Shown here piece by piece: positions 1 to 8,530 of a stretch of DNA of 64,000 bases. Both the position numbers and the translations under genes were made by a program. The stretch covers positions 62,001 through 126,000 of the forward strand of contig NZ_AVSQ01000015.1 of assembly GCF_000685395.1 (NCBI RefSeq), written 5' to 3'. The number at the start of each line of letters is the position of its first letter. Position 1 is the first letter of the stretch. The notes below the pieces were generated by a model. It worked only from the letters and a program-made list of their open reading frames with translations. It ran no database searches and had not been told where the DNA came from. Origin of the DNA: Candidatus Nitrosotenuis chungbukensis. GTDB taxonomy: Archaea; Thermoproteota; Nitrososphaeria; Nitrososphaerales; Nitrosopumilaceae.

Positions 1-1982
1 TTGGCTACTCGTTTACCTATGGGATAACTGGAAGCTCAGGGTGTCAGGGACCGCTTCCAAAATGCCCCGTCGTTTTTATTCAAATTGCCGGCGTCTCGTC
101 CTGCGGCAAATCATCTGCTTCGGGTAACGCCGAGATCACTCCTGACTGGAACGCATCTGATCATTTGATCAAACTCCAAGTCGATGCCAAACGATGGGAA
201 TGCCATCTGGTAAAAGTGAAAAAAGGCACCAAATGGGTATGCGGCTGGCGCACGATTTCTACCGTTGGACAGTTTGCCCCGAGTGTAATAAAACCAAAAA
301 TCGACGTAAACATCGCACAAGAATACCTAAATGACGCAGACGGCTACAAGTCTGGCAATTTGGACCGTACCTACTATGTGTGGGACGCAATCAACATAGT
401 TCACAACCCCGTCTATCCTTGGAAAAATGACAGGGTTGGGACACTGTCTGTCAAAGTGACCAAAACACATGATTTGACTTTGGAAAAAGAATACCAGTGT
501 GAATCAAAGTCCTGCGAGAACACTCTGTTCCATAAGGGCTTTGAGCCTTGGTTTCGAGTGTACGAATATGGCAGCGGATCAACAATTTACAATTCTACAC
601 AAGATGACATTAGGAGGCATCTGCTGACGTACCAAGTTGAGCTCTTCAATTTAGGCAGGCTAGTGCACAAAGACGAAAACAAAACTCAACTGCTCGTCGT
701 AACATATGATCCCGTTTATGAAAAATATCCGTACCTTGTACTGAAAGACGAATACTGGTGGAGCTGGGGAAACCGGCAGGGCGTTGCCCTGGAATACAAG
801 GGATCAAATGGAGGCGGGCAAGATGATCCTCCAGGCCTGTATGAGACTAGGCGAAGTAAGATTAACCGGTACGACGCGTCTGGCTTTGCACTAAATCCTA
901 TTGAAACAAGAAAACTGGACCGGGTCTTTTCTTGGGACTCTGCAAGTCCGATTCGCATTGAACAAGCAAAACAATGCCAAGACGTAACGATAGATCCAAG
1001 CTCATTTGAGGCCAAAAAGAACACTGCCATGTTTACCAAGTCCGGATATGGAAAAATTTCATTTGACTGGCCAATCACGGGAACGATGCTGCAAAAAAGA
1101 TACGTCAATGCAACAATTGATAATGTTTTGCAGTCTGCAAGTTTTGCAGGATTTGTAATCAAAAACCTTACAGAATATCGCTACGTTTACCCAGATGTGA
1201 AATTCAACAATCCTGTAAAAATCCTAACATATCATTCCGATGGCTCTGTGACTGACTATCCTGTTTCTGTCAAAATGGCTCCGGATATTTCGCGTGGAGC
1301 GGGATATCTGCAGGACTATGTGTGCGAGAAAATAGTTCACGATGGCTACAAAAAAGAGATAGCAAATATTGTCGTAGATGATATGTATGGTAGGAAAAAC
1401 GAAGGAAATGGAACCGGATTACTCAATTTGAGAACACTGCTCACGTCTGTCTGGTTCCCGCCGTTTTACAGGATGCTAGTTAACGACACGTTGGACCTGC
1501 ACCTTAACGAAATCTATGCGGCTCTGTCGCCATTTGAAATAACCATGTCTGTCGGGGAAAAAAACAGGACCATAAACAGGCTTGTGAACTTTTTGTTTCC
1601 ATTCGTACACACCGTAAACCTTGATTCAGATAATGTGTTAAACGTGACTGAATCGCTTGGATTTGTAAGAATTATCCCTGATCCTAAATTTGGAGACATT
1701 GTAAAAATTACAGTCAACGGGAATGAACTAAAGCAAGACTGTACTGGTGGCTGCACCACCGCTGTTTTTGCAAACCAAAATCTGCAAATCGAGGCTTGGA
1801 ATGTCTGGGGCGGTCGTGCCTCAAACCAACTGGAGAAATTCCAAGTAATCCAAAGTGAAGAGATTCACTGGCCAATAATCTACATTGGCATGTTTGTTGC
1901 GGCAACTGGCTTTGTGGCTTGGAAATTTAGTGAACAAATCCTAGGCTATGTGGGACTTGGGAACAAAAATCAAATTTCCTAA
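1..1982 (+). CDS. Secreted/cell-surface protein, C-terminally membrane-anchored (5' partial)
   Basis: The reading frame is open from the first base (first full codon at position 3), so the gene starts upstream of the window; the first start-like codon at 165 is internal. About 659 residues are visible. The protein has paired cysteines (CQGPLPKC, CESKSC, CTGGC), many N-x-S/T sequons, aromatic-rich beta-type segments and a hydrophobic stretch near the end (WPIIYIGMFVAATGFVAW) followed by a short tail, so it looks like an exported protein anchored by one C-terminal helix. I do not recognise a family. It converges on hemA with about 44 bases between the stops. Confidence 0.8.
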   Translation, partial: GYSFTYGITGSSGCQGPLPKCPVVFIQIAGVSSCGKSSASGNAEITPDWNASDHLIKLQVDAKRWECHLVKVKKGTKWVCGWRTISTVGQFAPSVIKPKIDVNIAQEYLNDADGYKSGNLDRTYYVWDAINIVHNPVYPWKNDRVGTLSVKVTKTHDLTLEKEYQCESKSCENTLFHKGFEPWFRVYEYGSGSTIYNSTQDDIRRHLLTYQVELFNLGRLVHKDENKTQLLVVTYDPVYEKYPYLVLKDEYWWSWGNRQGVALEYKGSNGGGQDDPPGLYETRRSKINRYDASGFALNPIETRKLDRVFSWDSASPIRIEQAKQCQDVTIDPSSFEAKKNTAMFTKSGYGKISFDWPITGTMLQKRYVNATIDNVLQSASFAGFVIKNLTEYRYVYPDVKFNNPVKILTYHSDGSVTDYPVSVKMAPDISRGAGYLQDYVCEKIVHDGYKKEIANIVVDDMYGRKNEGNGTGLLNLRTLLTSVWFPPFYRMLVNDTLDLHLNEIYAALSPFEITMSVGEKNRTINRLVNFLFPFVHTVNLDSDNVLNVTESLGFVRIIPDPKFGDIVKITVNGNELKQDCTGGCTTAVFANQNLQIEAWNVWGGRASNQLEKFQVIQSEEIHWPIIYIGMFVAATGFVAWKFSEQILGYVGLGNKNQIS

Positions 1983-2026
1983 TTGTGTCACTGATTTTCT
2001 TGCTTGGAATCTTGCCGTGTTTTACT

Positions 2027-3289
2027 CTATGCTTTCTCTGCTTTTTTTGAACTGCCTGCCGGTATGGAGATGATGTTTTCCACAACTGCCTTTGTCAGAT
2101 CATCAATGATTTTGATTTTCTTCTCATCTGTTTCGCCTAGCATTTGCAGTGCCTTTTCTAGCTCTTTTTTCCTTAGCGAGTCAACGCTGGCAAATATGTC
2201 TTTGACTAGGGGTTCTGGATCAAGTCGTCTCATTGTTGCCTCGATGATTGGGATTTCTTTGCTGATTAGTTTTTCCACTGCGATAATTTTGTCATCTCTT
2301 GCCTTGAGATTTCTTTCATCCATCTCTGTGATTTGATCCCTGAACATCAATTTGATCCCAGGAAGCGTAGATACCGTCTCGTCTACAGTTCTGGGGTCTG
2401 ATATGTCAAGTATCATGGTTCCCTTCTTTTTGTTTTCCATGACTATTCTTATTTTGTCGTGATTTATTACAAAGTAATCTGCAGTGGTTGCAACAAATAT
2501 GATGTCGAATTTATCAAATCCTTTTAGAACATCTTCGAATTTTACTGGCTTACCGCCAAGTATTTTTGAAAAACCATTGGCACGCTCAATTATCATGCTG
2601 GAAATGTCAAACGCGTAGCCTTTTTTATTGAGAGATTTTGCAACCATGGCTGCTGTTTCACCAGTGCCTATGAGTAGGACGTGCTGCTTTCCGTCCAAAC
2701 CCGCGTTTTCCTGCGCAATTTTGACGGCAATATCACCAATCGATGTCACCCCTTTGCTGATTTCAGTAGCATTTCTAATGCGAGTTGCAATTCGTATAAT
2801 ACTATCAAATAATTGGTTCAAAATTCTACCTGATGCTTTTGAGGATTTTGCGTTTGCAATTGCAGCTTTTATGTCGTCCATGACGCTTTCATTTCCTACA
2901 ACTATTGATTCCAGGCCTGACGCCAGTCGTAGCAAATGGAGATAGACATCCTTGCCGTCGTACACTTCGAGAATTTGATCAAAGTGGCCCCTGTCATATT
3001 CGTCTAGTTCTGTAAGTGATGCCCAAGTTTCTTTGATTTTGTTAATGGTGAGATTTTTTCCCTCGTCTCTTCTTGCATCTGGAGCTTCTTCTTTCTTTGC
3101 GTTGCTCACTGTGAATATCTCAACCCTGCTGGCAGTCTGAACTATTACGCACTCTGAAATGCCGGGGATCTTCTTAAAAGACTCGCTTGCAGCTGCAACA
3201 TCCTTGAATGAAAATCTTTCCAGCTTGTGAATTGGGATATTTCTGAAAGTGACCCTGATATTGACAATGTTAAAATTATTCTCGCTCAT
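2027..3289 (-). CDS. hemA: Glutamyl-tRNA reductase-like protein with altered active site
   Basis: HemA reduces glutamyl-tRNA to glutamate-1-semialdehyde, the first committed step of C5 tetrapyrrole (heme, cobamide) synthesis. The 420 residues match the family: an N-terminal catalytic domain, a Rossmann NADPH domain (HVLLIGTGETAAMVAKSL, about residues 204-221) and a C-terminal helical dimerisation domain. The oddity is the active-site motif, usually T-C-N-R: here residues 52-55 read T-A-S-R, so the catalytic Cys is Ala53 (codon GCC at 3131-3133); Cys47 is the nearest cysteine. The following gene upstream (Ala-rich protein) ends 13 bases before this start, so they are probably co-transcribed. 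No other haem genes are in the window. Confidence 0.9.
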   Translation of the reverse strand: MSENNFNIVNIRVTFRNIPIHKLERFSFKDVAAASESFKKIPGISECVIVQTASRVEIFTVSNAKKEEAPDARRDEGKNLTINKIKETWASLTELDEYDRGHFDQILEVYDGKDVYLHLLRLASGLESIVVGNESVMDDIKAAIANAKSSKASGRILNQLFDSIIRIATRIRNATEISKGVTSIGDIAVKIAQENAGLDGKQHVLLIGTGETAAMVAKSLNKKGYAFDISSMIIERANGFSKILGGKPVKFEDVLKGFDKFDIIFVATTADYFVINHDKIRIVMENKKKGTMILDISDPRTVDETVSTLPGIKLMFRDQITEMDERNLKARDDKIIAVEKLISKEIPIIEATMRRLDPEPLVKDIFASVDSLRKKELEKALQMLGETDEKKIKIIDDLTKAVVENIISIPAGSSKKAEKA

Positions 3290-3302
3290 CTGATGTCACC
3301 AT

Positions 3303-3974
3303 TTATTCTCGAAGTTTATCTCTTCCACCCTTTGCTGTGCGAAAAACATTCATGCCAAAGTAAAAGTTTTGATACAGTGAATCCAAATACTTGAGATCTT
3401 GCTCGGCCTGGACAACGTCCTCTGCATTTGCGTGGGGATCGTTTTTTAATCGGTCTAGTCTTTGTGTGGTCTCTGCTACTAGTTCTGTTATGCCTGACTC
3501 ATAATTGGACGTCCCGCCAAATTCCGGACTGAGTATGTGTTTTGGCCTGTATGGTGGTACCTGATCTGTTGGGATCTCTACCTTTCTTGAAATTTCTTCT
3601 TGCTCCTCCTCTGTTAGTACTGGCCTTGTTGGGACTAGGTCTTTTTTGGTGTGGAAAAACTCCGGCTCGCCCATCTCGCGTCTAAATATTCGCTCTTGTT
3701 TGCGGTTGTCTGTAAACGAAGCGCCTGCCTCTGCAGCTATTTTTGCCGCCGCCTTTGCCGCTTCTGCCTCGTACTCTTTTTCTGCCTCTGCCGCCGCCTT
3801 TGCCGCCGCCTCTGCAGCCTTTTCATACTCTTTTTCTGCCGCCTCTGCAGCTGCTTTTGATGCAGCTAATCTTGCCGCCGCAGTTCTTGCCGCCGCCTCT
3901 GCTAGTTCCGCCGCTTCTGATGCTGTCCATCCTTGTTTGGTTTTGGGCGGATCCTGAGGCTTTTCGTCAGACAA
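3303..3974 (-). CDS. Ala/Glu-rich coiled-coil protein upstream of hemA
   Basis: This 223-residue protein has no family I recognise. Residues about 18-85 are a long Ala/Glu/Lys helix with repeated EAAAKAAAEAEKEYE-like units, coded by GCC/GCA-rich DNA; the rest is charged and Pro-containing (about 105-160) with a second helical part at the C-terminus. No membrane segment. It starts at a TTG about 24 bases downstream of a TATA-like element (3995-4006), consistent with a leaderless transcript that continues into hemA. A scaffold role is only a guess from the coiled coil. Confidence 0.75.
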   Translation of the reverse strand: MSDEKPQDPPKTKQGWTASEAAELAEAAARTAAARLAASKAAAEAAEKEYEKAAEAAAKAAAEAEKEYEAEAAKAAAKIAAEAGASFTDNRKQERIFRREMGEPEFFHTKKDLVPTRPVLTEEEQEEISRKVEIPTDQVPPYRPKHILSPEFGGTSNYESGITELVAETTQRLDRLKNDPHANAEDVVQAEQDLKYLDSLYQNFYFGMNVFRTAKGGRDKLRE

Positions 3975-3994
3975 CGCAATTACATCATTTAGGG

Positions 3995-4006
3995 TTAAAT
4001 TTTAAG
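3995..4006 (-). promoter_or_regulatory. TATA-like promoter for the coiled-coil/hemA unit
   Basis: On the minus strand this reads CTTAAAATTTAA and lies about 21-32 bases upstream of the TTG start at 3974, the archaeal TATA-to-start distance expected for a leaderless mRNA. Confidence 0.5.
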
Positions 4007-4023
4007 TTTTTATGATGTGTTTT

Positions 4024-4042
4024 GGGATCTAAATCGGATCCC
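4024..4042. other. Small inverted repeat in the hemA-dnaG intergenic region
   Basis: GGGATC (4024-4029) and GATCCC (4037-4042) can pair around a 7-base loop. It is the first of two hairpins in the 287-base gap between the divergent coiled-coil/hemA and dnaG units. Function unknown. Confidence 0.4.
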
Positions 4043-4142
4043 GGGGTTTCACACCGTTCCAACCTCCCGTTTGTCGTTTGTGGTATCCTGACCAAAGTCA
4101 TCAGAATAAAAAATTTGCAGGCAATCTCAAGACCTTCTGCCG

Positions 4143-4180
4143 TTGGCGGCGCCCTTTGTTTTCACGATCGGGCGCGCCAA
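4143..4180. other. Strong GC-rich hairpin upstream of dnaG
   Basis: TTGGC-G-GCGCCC (4143-4154) pairs with GGGCGCGCCAA (4170-4180): 11 base pairs with one bulged G around a 15-base loop, in otherwise AT-rich DNA. It lies before the probable dnaG TATA box, so it is not obviously in the dnaG leader; it may belong to a small RNA or be a DNA-level element. Confidence 0.5.
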
Positions 4181-4205
4181 GTTAACAGTGCCAAAATTAA
4201 TAGCA

Positions 4206-4213
4206 CTTATATC
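4206..4213 (+). promoter_or_regulatory. Probable TATA box of dnaG-ribK
   Basis: CTTATATC lies about 50 bases before the dnaG start. It would place transcription start near 4235-4240, leaving a short leader that contains the AGGAGG ribosome binding site (4245-4250). Confidence 0.45.
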
Positions 4214-4244
4214 TATGATGTGAAAAAATAAAGCATTGATTATT

Positions 4245-4250
4245 AGGAGG
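4245..4250 (+). promoter_or_regulatory. Shine-Dalgarno site deciding the dnaG TTG start
   Basis: AGGAGG is a full Shine-Dalgarno match 11 bases before the TTG at 4262, which supports that non-ATG start. Confidence 0.7.
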
Positions 4251-4261
4251 TCTATTTTCGT

Positions 4262-5410
4262 TTGCCACCATCAGGAATTGTCAAGTATCACGTTAAGCTA
4301 TCCTTTGATGTTGATGGACTCGTTGAACGCGCAGACATAATCGGCGCAATTTTCGGGCAGACAGAAGGACTGCTTGGCCCGGAGATGAACCTGAATGAGC
4401 TGCAACGAGTATCCAAAGTAGGAAGAATAGAAGTTACTACCAATGCTACGACAAATACCACTTCTGGAGAGGCACTCATACCTATGAGTACTGACATCGA
4501 TACTGCCTCACTCATATCTGCAGCCATTGAAAGCATTGACAAGGTTGGCCCATTTGACTGTAAATTCAAACTTAATGCAATTGACGACGTACGTGCGACA
4601 AAAAAAGACGATATCATAAAGAGAGCCAAAGAAATCAAGCAAAAATGGGCTACTAAGACAATCAGCGAAGGGGAAACAATGCTAAAGGACATCCATGAGG
4701 GAACGTCTACTGCAAGCAAACTTACCACCTTTGGGAAGGGAAAGCTCCCTTGCGGCGTTGGAATATTTGACTCGCCTTGGATAATTCTAGTTGAGGGCCG
4801 TGCAGATGTGATTAACCTCCTGCGGGCAGGAATTGACAACGCATTATCCATTGACGGTGCAAGAATTGACGAATCAATCAAGGAGTTGTGCGATGCAAAA
4901 GACAAGGTGGTTGCATTCTTGGATGGCGACAGGGCAGGCGGATTCATACTAAAAGAACTCAAAAGCTTAGTTGACATCGACGTTGTTCATCGTGCACCAG
5001 AGGGAGTAGAAGTAGAAGAATGTACCCCACAACAAATTGCGGACATACTAAAAGACACCATAGAGGAAATGAACAATCCAAAACCAAAGCCTGTGCTTTC
5101 GGACCAAAATGACAAACCAATGGCCGAACTTGCAGAAAAAACATTTGCAAACATAAACGAGACACTTGAGGCAATAGGCCTTGATGCGAACAAAAACGAG
5201 GTCTTCAAAGTACCGATAAGCGAACTCGTATCAAAACTCTCAACCCAGTCTGGAATCAAATACCTGATACTTGATGGAATAGTGACGCAGAGACTAGTTG
5301 ACGGAGCAAAGCAGGCAGGAATTGAGTGTGTGATAGGACACCGAATAGCAAACCTGACAAAACGTGACGGTATTACGCTCAAAACATTTACTGATCTTGG
5401 CGTAGCATAA
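4262..5410 (+). CDS. dnaG: Archaeal DnaG primase-like protein
   Basis: This 382-residue protein is the archaeal DnaG: an N-terminal archaea-specific domain, a central Toprim domain and a C-terminal helical region. The Toprim signatures are visible: the catalytic glutamate in ILVEGRADV (Glu178) and the acidic motif in FLDGDRAGG (about 220). Known archaeal DnaG proteins have primase activity in vitro and are also stable components of the RNA exosome, so the cellular role may be mostly in RNA decay or polyadenylation. The TTG start is chosen because of the AGGAGG 11 bases upstream. ribK begins 8 bases after the stop, suggesting one transcript. Confidence 0.95.
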   Translation: MPPSGIVKYHVKLSFDVDGLVERADIIGAIFGQTEGLLGPEMNLNELQRVSKVGRIEVTTNATTNTTSGEALIPMSTDIDTASLISAAIESIDKVGPFDCKFKLNAIDDVRATKKDDIIKRAKEIKQKWATKTISEGETMLKDIHEGTSTASKLTTFGKGKLPCGVGIFDSPWIILVEGRADVINLLRAGIDNALSIDGARIDESIKELCDAKDKVVAFLDGDRAGGFILKELKSLVDIDVVHRAPEGVEVEECTPQQIADILKDTIEEMNNPKPKPVLSDQNDKPMAELAEKTFANINETLEAIGLDANKNEVFKVPISELVSKLSTQSGIKYLILDGIVTQRLVDGAKQAGIECVIGHRIANLTKRDGITLKTFTDLGVA

Positions 5411-5418
5411 ACTGCTCA

Positions 5419-6096
5419 ATGTCTGAGCTAAAAATTCAGCACCTCATAACACTAACTGAGCTTCTGTCAAAAGGAGCGAAAAATAATTTTATTTCAATCA
5501 CTACGTCGTCGCTTGGCAAAAACATCAAGCGCTCACAACAGGCAGCGTCAATGCATCTTTTGGAATTAGAACAGAGCGGATTCATTGAGCGAATAATGAG
5601 CGGAAGAAAGATCTCAATCAAGCTCACCCCAAAAGGTTATGATCAAATAGTGAACCTGTTTAACCTGCTAAAGACAAGTCTTGAATCCGTCCCGTCGTTT
5701 ATTGAATTGAGGGGCACGCTTGTTTCTGGGATGGGCGAGGGGGCATACTATATGTCGCTTAAAGGATACACAAAGCAATTCAAATCAAAGATTGGCTACG
5801 TTCCGTTTCCTGGAACAATGAATGTCAAATTGGAAAAAAAAGAGTATGTCGAAGCATTAAAGCAGATTGCCGCAAGTGATGGCGTAAAAATAGATGGGTT
5901 TTCAGACGGCAAGAGGACATATGGTTGGGTCAAGTGCTTCAAGTGCAATCTAAACGGCAAAATTCCATGCGAGCTAATACTGCTTGAAAGGACGCATCAT
6001 GACTATTCCATAATTGAACTGATATCTGAAACTGAAATGCGCAAAAAGGCAAATCTGGAAAACGGCTCTGAAGTCTCTATAAAAATTCCGCTTTAG
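5419..6096 (+). CDS. ribK: CTP-dependent riboflavin kinase with N-terminal HTH
   Basis: Archaeal RibK makes FMN from riboflavin using CTP. Residues about 1-85 form a winged-helix domain (RSQQAASMHLLELEQSGFI), and residues about 95-225 carry the RibK kinase domain with the conserved G-x-x-PFPGTMNVKL element. The fused DNA-binding domain is common in archaeal RibK and suggests it may also regulate flavin genes. It follows dnaG by 8 bases and converges with a coiled-coil gene 3 bases downstream. ribL, the next enzyme in the pathway, lies about 0.7 kb further on the opposite strand. Confidence 0.93.
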   Translation: MSELKIQHLITLTELLSKGAKNNFISITTSSLGKNIKRSQQAASMHLLELEQSGFIERIMSGRKISIKLTPKGYDQIVNLFNLLKTSLESVPSFIELRGTLVSGMGEGAYYMSLKGYTKQFKSKIGYVPFPGTMNVKLEKKEYVEALKQIAASDGVKIDGFSDGKRTYGWVKCFKCNLNGKIPCELILLERTHHDYSIIELISETEMRKKANLENGSEVSIKIPL

Positions 6097-6099
6097 GGA

Positions 6100-6744
6100 T
6101 CAAACCTGCTGCGCAAGGCTTGCTGCAAGCTGTTGCAGTGTCCGTGAAAATTCGGCATCATTTTGTTTTCCAGTTGATGACAAAATTTTTGCAATGAGTT
6201 GTTTGTCCGTATCTGTCAATTTTGGCTGCGGGGACTGCGTTTTTTTTATCTTGTTGTCGACCTCATCAATTAAGATCTGGTACTGATCAACTTGTTTTTT
6301 CGTTATCATGATGTGGTTACTCAGTCGTTCAAGGTTTGCCTCTTCGAATCTTTTCTTCTCAACTAGTTCGCCGCGAATTTTCTTCATCTCGTCGACGTGC
6401 GAATCTGCCTTGGGCGTCTGGTTTCCAAACTGCAATAATTCCAACTCTCTGTCAAACTCTTCCTTTTGCGCTTTGATTTTGTTGATTGTTGACATTTGCT
6501 TGCCCATGTGGGTCTTGACCTCCTCAATGTACTGGCCTGTATCTTGTACCGTGCTTGTTAGTTCTTTTGCCATTACCTGTGTGGCCTCAGTCGGGGTGCG
6601 CGGCCTTTGATACTTTGCAAATGTTATGCTGCGGCTTTGAACATCGGTTGCATCCTGTACGTCGATTTTTTCTCCAGCAGAACGTTTTGACTGATCAACG
6701 CTATCCTGCAGACGGTCGTTACGCTCAATGTACTTGCGAGCCAC
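6100..6744 (-). CDS. Coiled-coil protein of unknown function
   Basis: The 214-residue protein is soluble and almost entirely helical: residues about 50-165 are rich in Glu/Lys/Gln with heptad spacing, followed by a short Pro/Gln linker (TQSPQPKL) and a C-terminal helical segment (TDTDKQLIAKILSS ... LQQLAASLAQQ). No catalytic motif or signal peptide is visible. It converges on ribK with only 3 bases between stops. Family not recognised. Confidence 0.75.
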   Translation of the reverse strand: MARKYIERNDRLQDSVDQSKRSAGEKIDVQDATDVQSRSITFAKYQRPRTPTEATQVMAKELTSTVQDTGQYIEEVKTHMGKQMSTINKIKAQKEEFDRELELLQFGNQTPKADSHVDEMKKIRGELVEKKRFEEANLERLSNHIMITKKQVDQYQILIDEVDNKIKKTQSPQPKLTDTDKQLIAKILSSTGKQNDAEFSRTLQQLAASLAQQV

Positions 6745-6836
6745 AAGTTATCAAGAATCTGAGAATACATAGAGTTGTGTCTGTTTGTTTGAGACGTAAA
6801 AGATTCTGAGCGTATTGCATGATGGTCCTACAGGCA

Positions 6837-7460
6837 TTACAAGCCGTGAATCGCTTCCCCGTATTCTTTTTCTATTTTGGAGCTTGAGATCTCTGGAATT
6901 GGGGACTGTAGTCTTGCCACCTTGACATCTAGTTTTAGGCTTTTACACCCATCAACTATGAATTTTTCTTGGTGAACCTGGTCATATCCTAAGGCAATGA
7001 TATCTGGCCTTACTGTGTCTACCGTCTTGAAAATGTCTCCCTCGCTTCCGACAAGGCACAAGTCGACCATTACAAGTGAGCTTATCAACTCCTGTCGCTG
7101 ACCCTCTGGGTGCAGCGGTTTTCTTTTTTTCATTTTAACTGCAGTGTTATCTGTTGCCACTACGACCACAAGAACATCGCCGAGCGCCTTTCCCGCATTT
7201 AGTGTGTGGATGTGGCCTGGGTGAATGATGTCAAAGACTCCGCCTGCAAGAACAACCCGTATTGCAGTTCTGCCAAACTCTGTAAGCGATGTTTTGTCAT
7301 CAGATATGGTTCCGTTTTTTACCATCTTTGAAATCCTTTCATTGATGTATTCTTCTGACAATGCGGTTTTTTTGACGCACAGCTCAAGCGGTGGCTCTTT
7401 GGTGATCGATGAAACGTAAAACGCGCCTAGTATTTTTTTATCTATTATGTCCAACTCCAT
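6837..7460 (-). CDS. ribL: FAD synthase, cytidylyltransferase type, with N-terminal HTH
   Basis: RibL-type enzymes join FMN and a nucleotide (ATP or CTP) to make FAD in archaea. Residues about 72-207 are a nucleotidyltransferase fold: GGVFDIIHPGHIHTL contains the HxGH nucleotide-binding motif and the C-terminal ISSSKI element matches the ISSTxI signature. Residues 1-65 look like a winged-helix domain (ALSEEYINERISKMVKNGTI), an addition also seen in its partner RibK. Such nucleotidyltransferases can be glycerol-3-phosphate cytidylyltransferases, but the ribK neighbour favours FAD synthase. dphB lies 29 bases upstream. Confidence 0.82.
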   Translation of the reverse strand: MELDIIDKKILGAFYVSSITKEPPLELCVKKTALSEEYINERISKMVKNGTISDDKTSLTEFGRTAIRVVLAGGVFDIIHPGHIHTLNAGKALGDVLVVVVATDNTAVKMKKRKPLHPEGQRQELISSLVMVDLCLVGSEGDIFKTVDTVRPDIIALGYDQVHQEKFIVDGCKSLKLDVKVARLQSPIPEISSSKIEKEYGEAIHGL

Positions 7461-7489
7461 ACCTATGCACCTGCCGTTTTTAATTTGAT

Positions 7490-8530
7490 CTATGGGTTAG
7501 GCTCAGGCTCTAGCCCCTTTGCTATTCGCAAGGCATCCACCAGTCCGTCGGCATATCCTATGCTAAGTATTGCCAATTCGTCTTTGCCCTGCTCGAAAAA
7601 CAGCTCTGCGTCCCTGATGTACAGTTCTGCATTCTCAAGTACACTGTGAAACTCTTTTGCATCCTTGTAGTACGGTATGACCTGCTCCAGCGCACGTCGA
7701 ACCATCGGGATGTATTTTCTCATCATCTGCGATGCGATCCTTTCTATCTTTGACGAATTGTCGTCTGGCTTGTCAACGCACTCTGCCAGGGCACTTAGCG
7801 CGTCTGATTCTGTAAAGTGGAGCGTTCCTGGAATCACTATTGTGTGTGGGGGATTTCCAAAATCCATGTTTTTCAAGGAAGCAAAACTCCCAGATGTGAT
7901 CTTCTGGTCCTGCTGGCCAATTCTTGATGCAATTATTCCGTATGTAGAGTCAGAAATCACTTTCCGTACCTGTTCTTTTTCTGAGTCAAGCAGGCTTTGT
8001 ATTGCATCCTTTGGATTCAAAAAGAAATTCTCGTTTTGATTGTACTCCAAGAGAACGACAGTGTGGTTTCCCACCCTTAGGTTCTCATAAATTGTATAGT
8101 ATGCAGTGCTTGATGGAATTCCACTCATGATTGTAACCGTCCTTCCGACTTTGTAGTAGTGGAGGCCGCATTCGCCAACAAGTGATGTTATGGCAGACGA
8201 CGCATGAACCGTATCTGTCTGAATTTTTTCTTGAACTGCCCTGGTTCTTAGCTCGATATGGGTTGTAGCAATGTACGGATCGCCGTATGACACCATGACG
8301 ACGTTTTTTATCTTGGAATTGTCCAGTATCTCTTTTCCGTCTTCTACGAGCCAACGTGGGGCAAACTTGAACTCCCCTCTTGTAATTTCTTTGATTTTTT
8401 GAGATTCATCGTTTTTCATCGGGCTTGTAAACTGTTCAAAATACACGACGTCTGCGTCTGAAATTATTTTTTTTGTCTTGTCTGACAATGAGTCTGGTCC
8501 GCTTATGCCAAGACCTACAAACCAGAGCAT
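7490..8530 (-). CDS. dphB: Diphthine synthase fused to a DUF357 domain
   Basis: DphB methylates the modified histidine of elongation factor 2 using S-adenosylmethionine during diphthamide synthesis. Residues 1-~255 match the tetrapyrrole-methylase fold: MLWFVGLGISGPDSLS at the N-terminus, VVYFEQFTS, VSYGDPYIATTH and the HTIVIPGTLHFTE segment. Residues ~260-346 (ERIASQMMRKYIPMVRRAL ... ILSIGYADGLVDALRI) resemble the archaeal DUF357 helical domain, so this is a fusion longer than the usual ~260 residues. Its ATG overlaps the lysK stop by one base (TAATG), so it is likely translated from the lysine-cluster transcript. Confidence 0.88.
   Translation of the reverse strand: MLWFVGLGISGPDSLSDKTKKIISDADVVYFEQFTSPMKNDESQKIKEITRGEFKFAPRWLVEDGKEILDNSKIKNVVMVSYGDPYIATTHIELRTRAVQEKIQTDTVHASSAITSLVGECGLHYYKVGRTVTIMSGIPSSTAYYTIYENLRVGNHTVVLLEYNQNENFFLNPKDAIQSLLDSEKEQVRKVISDSTYGIIASRIGQQDQKITSGSFASLKNMDFGNPPHTIVIPGTLHFTESDALSALAECVDKPDDNSSKIERIASQMMRKYIPMVRRALEQVIPYYKDAKEFHSVLENAELYIRDAELFFEQGKDELAILSIGYADGLVDALRIAKGLEPEPNP

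Noticed and set aside
165-1982. Apparent start of the first gene at 165
   Set aside because: The frame is open from position 3 without a stop, so the TTG at 165 is internal and the gene begins outside the window.
3646-4015. Plus-strand frames opposite the Ala-rich coiled-coil gene
   Set aside because: Three overlapping low-complexity frames mirror the GCC-rich codons of the minus-strand gene.
4020-4200. 5S rRNA-like string near CACACCGTTCC
   Set aside because: Only a short resemblance; no closing helix of 5S and no conserved loop sequence.
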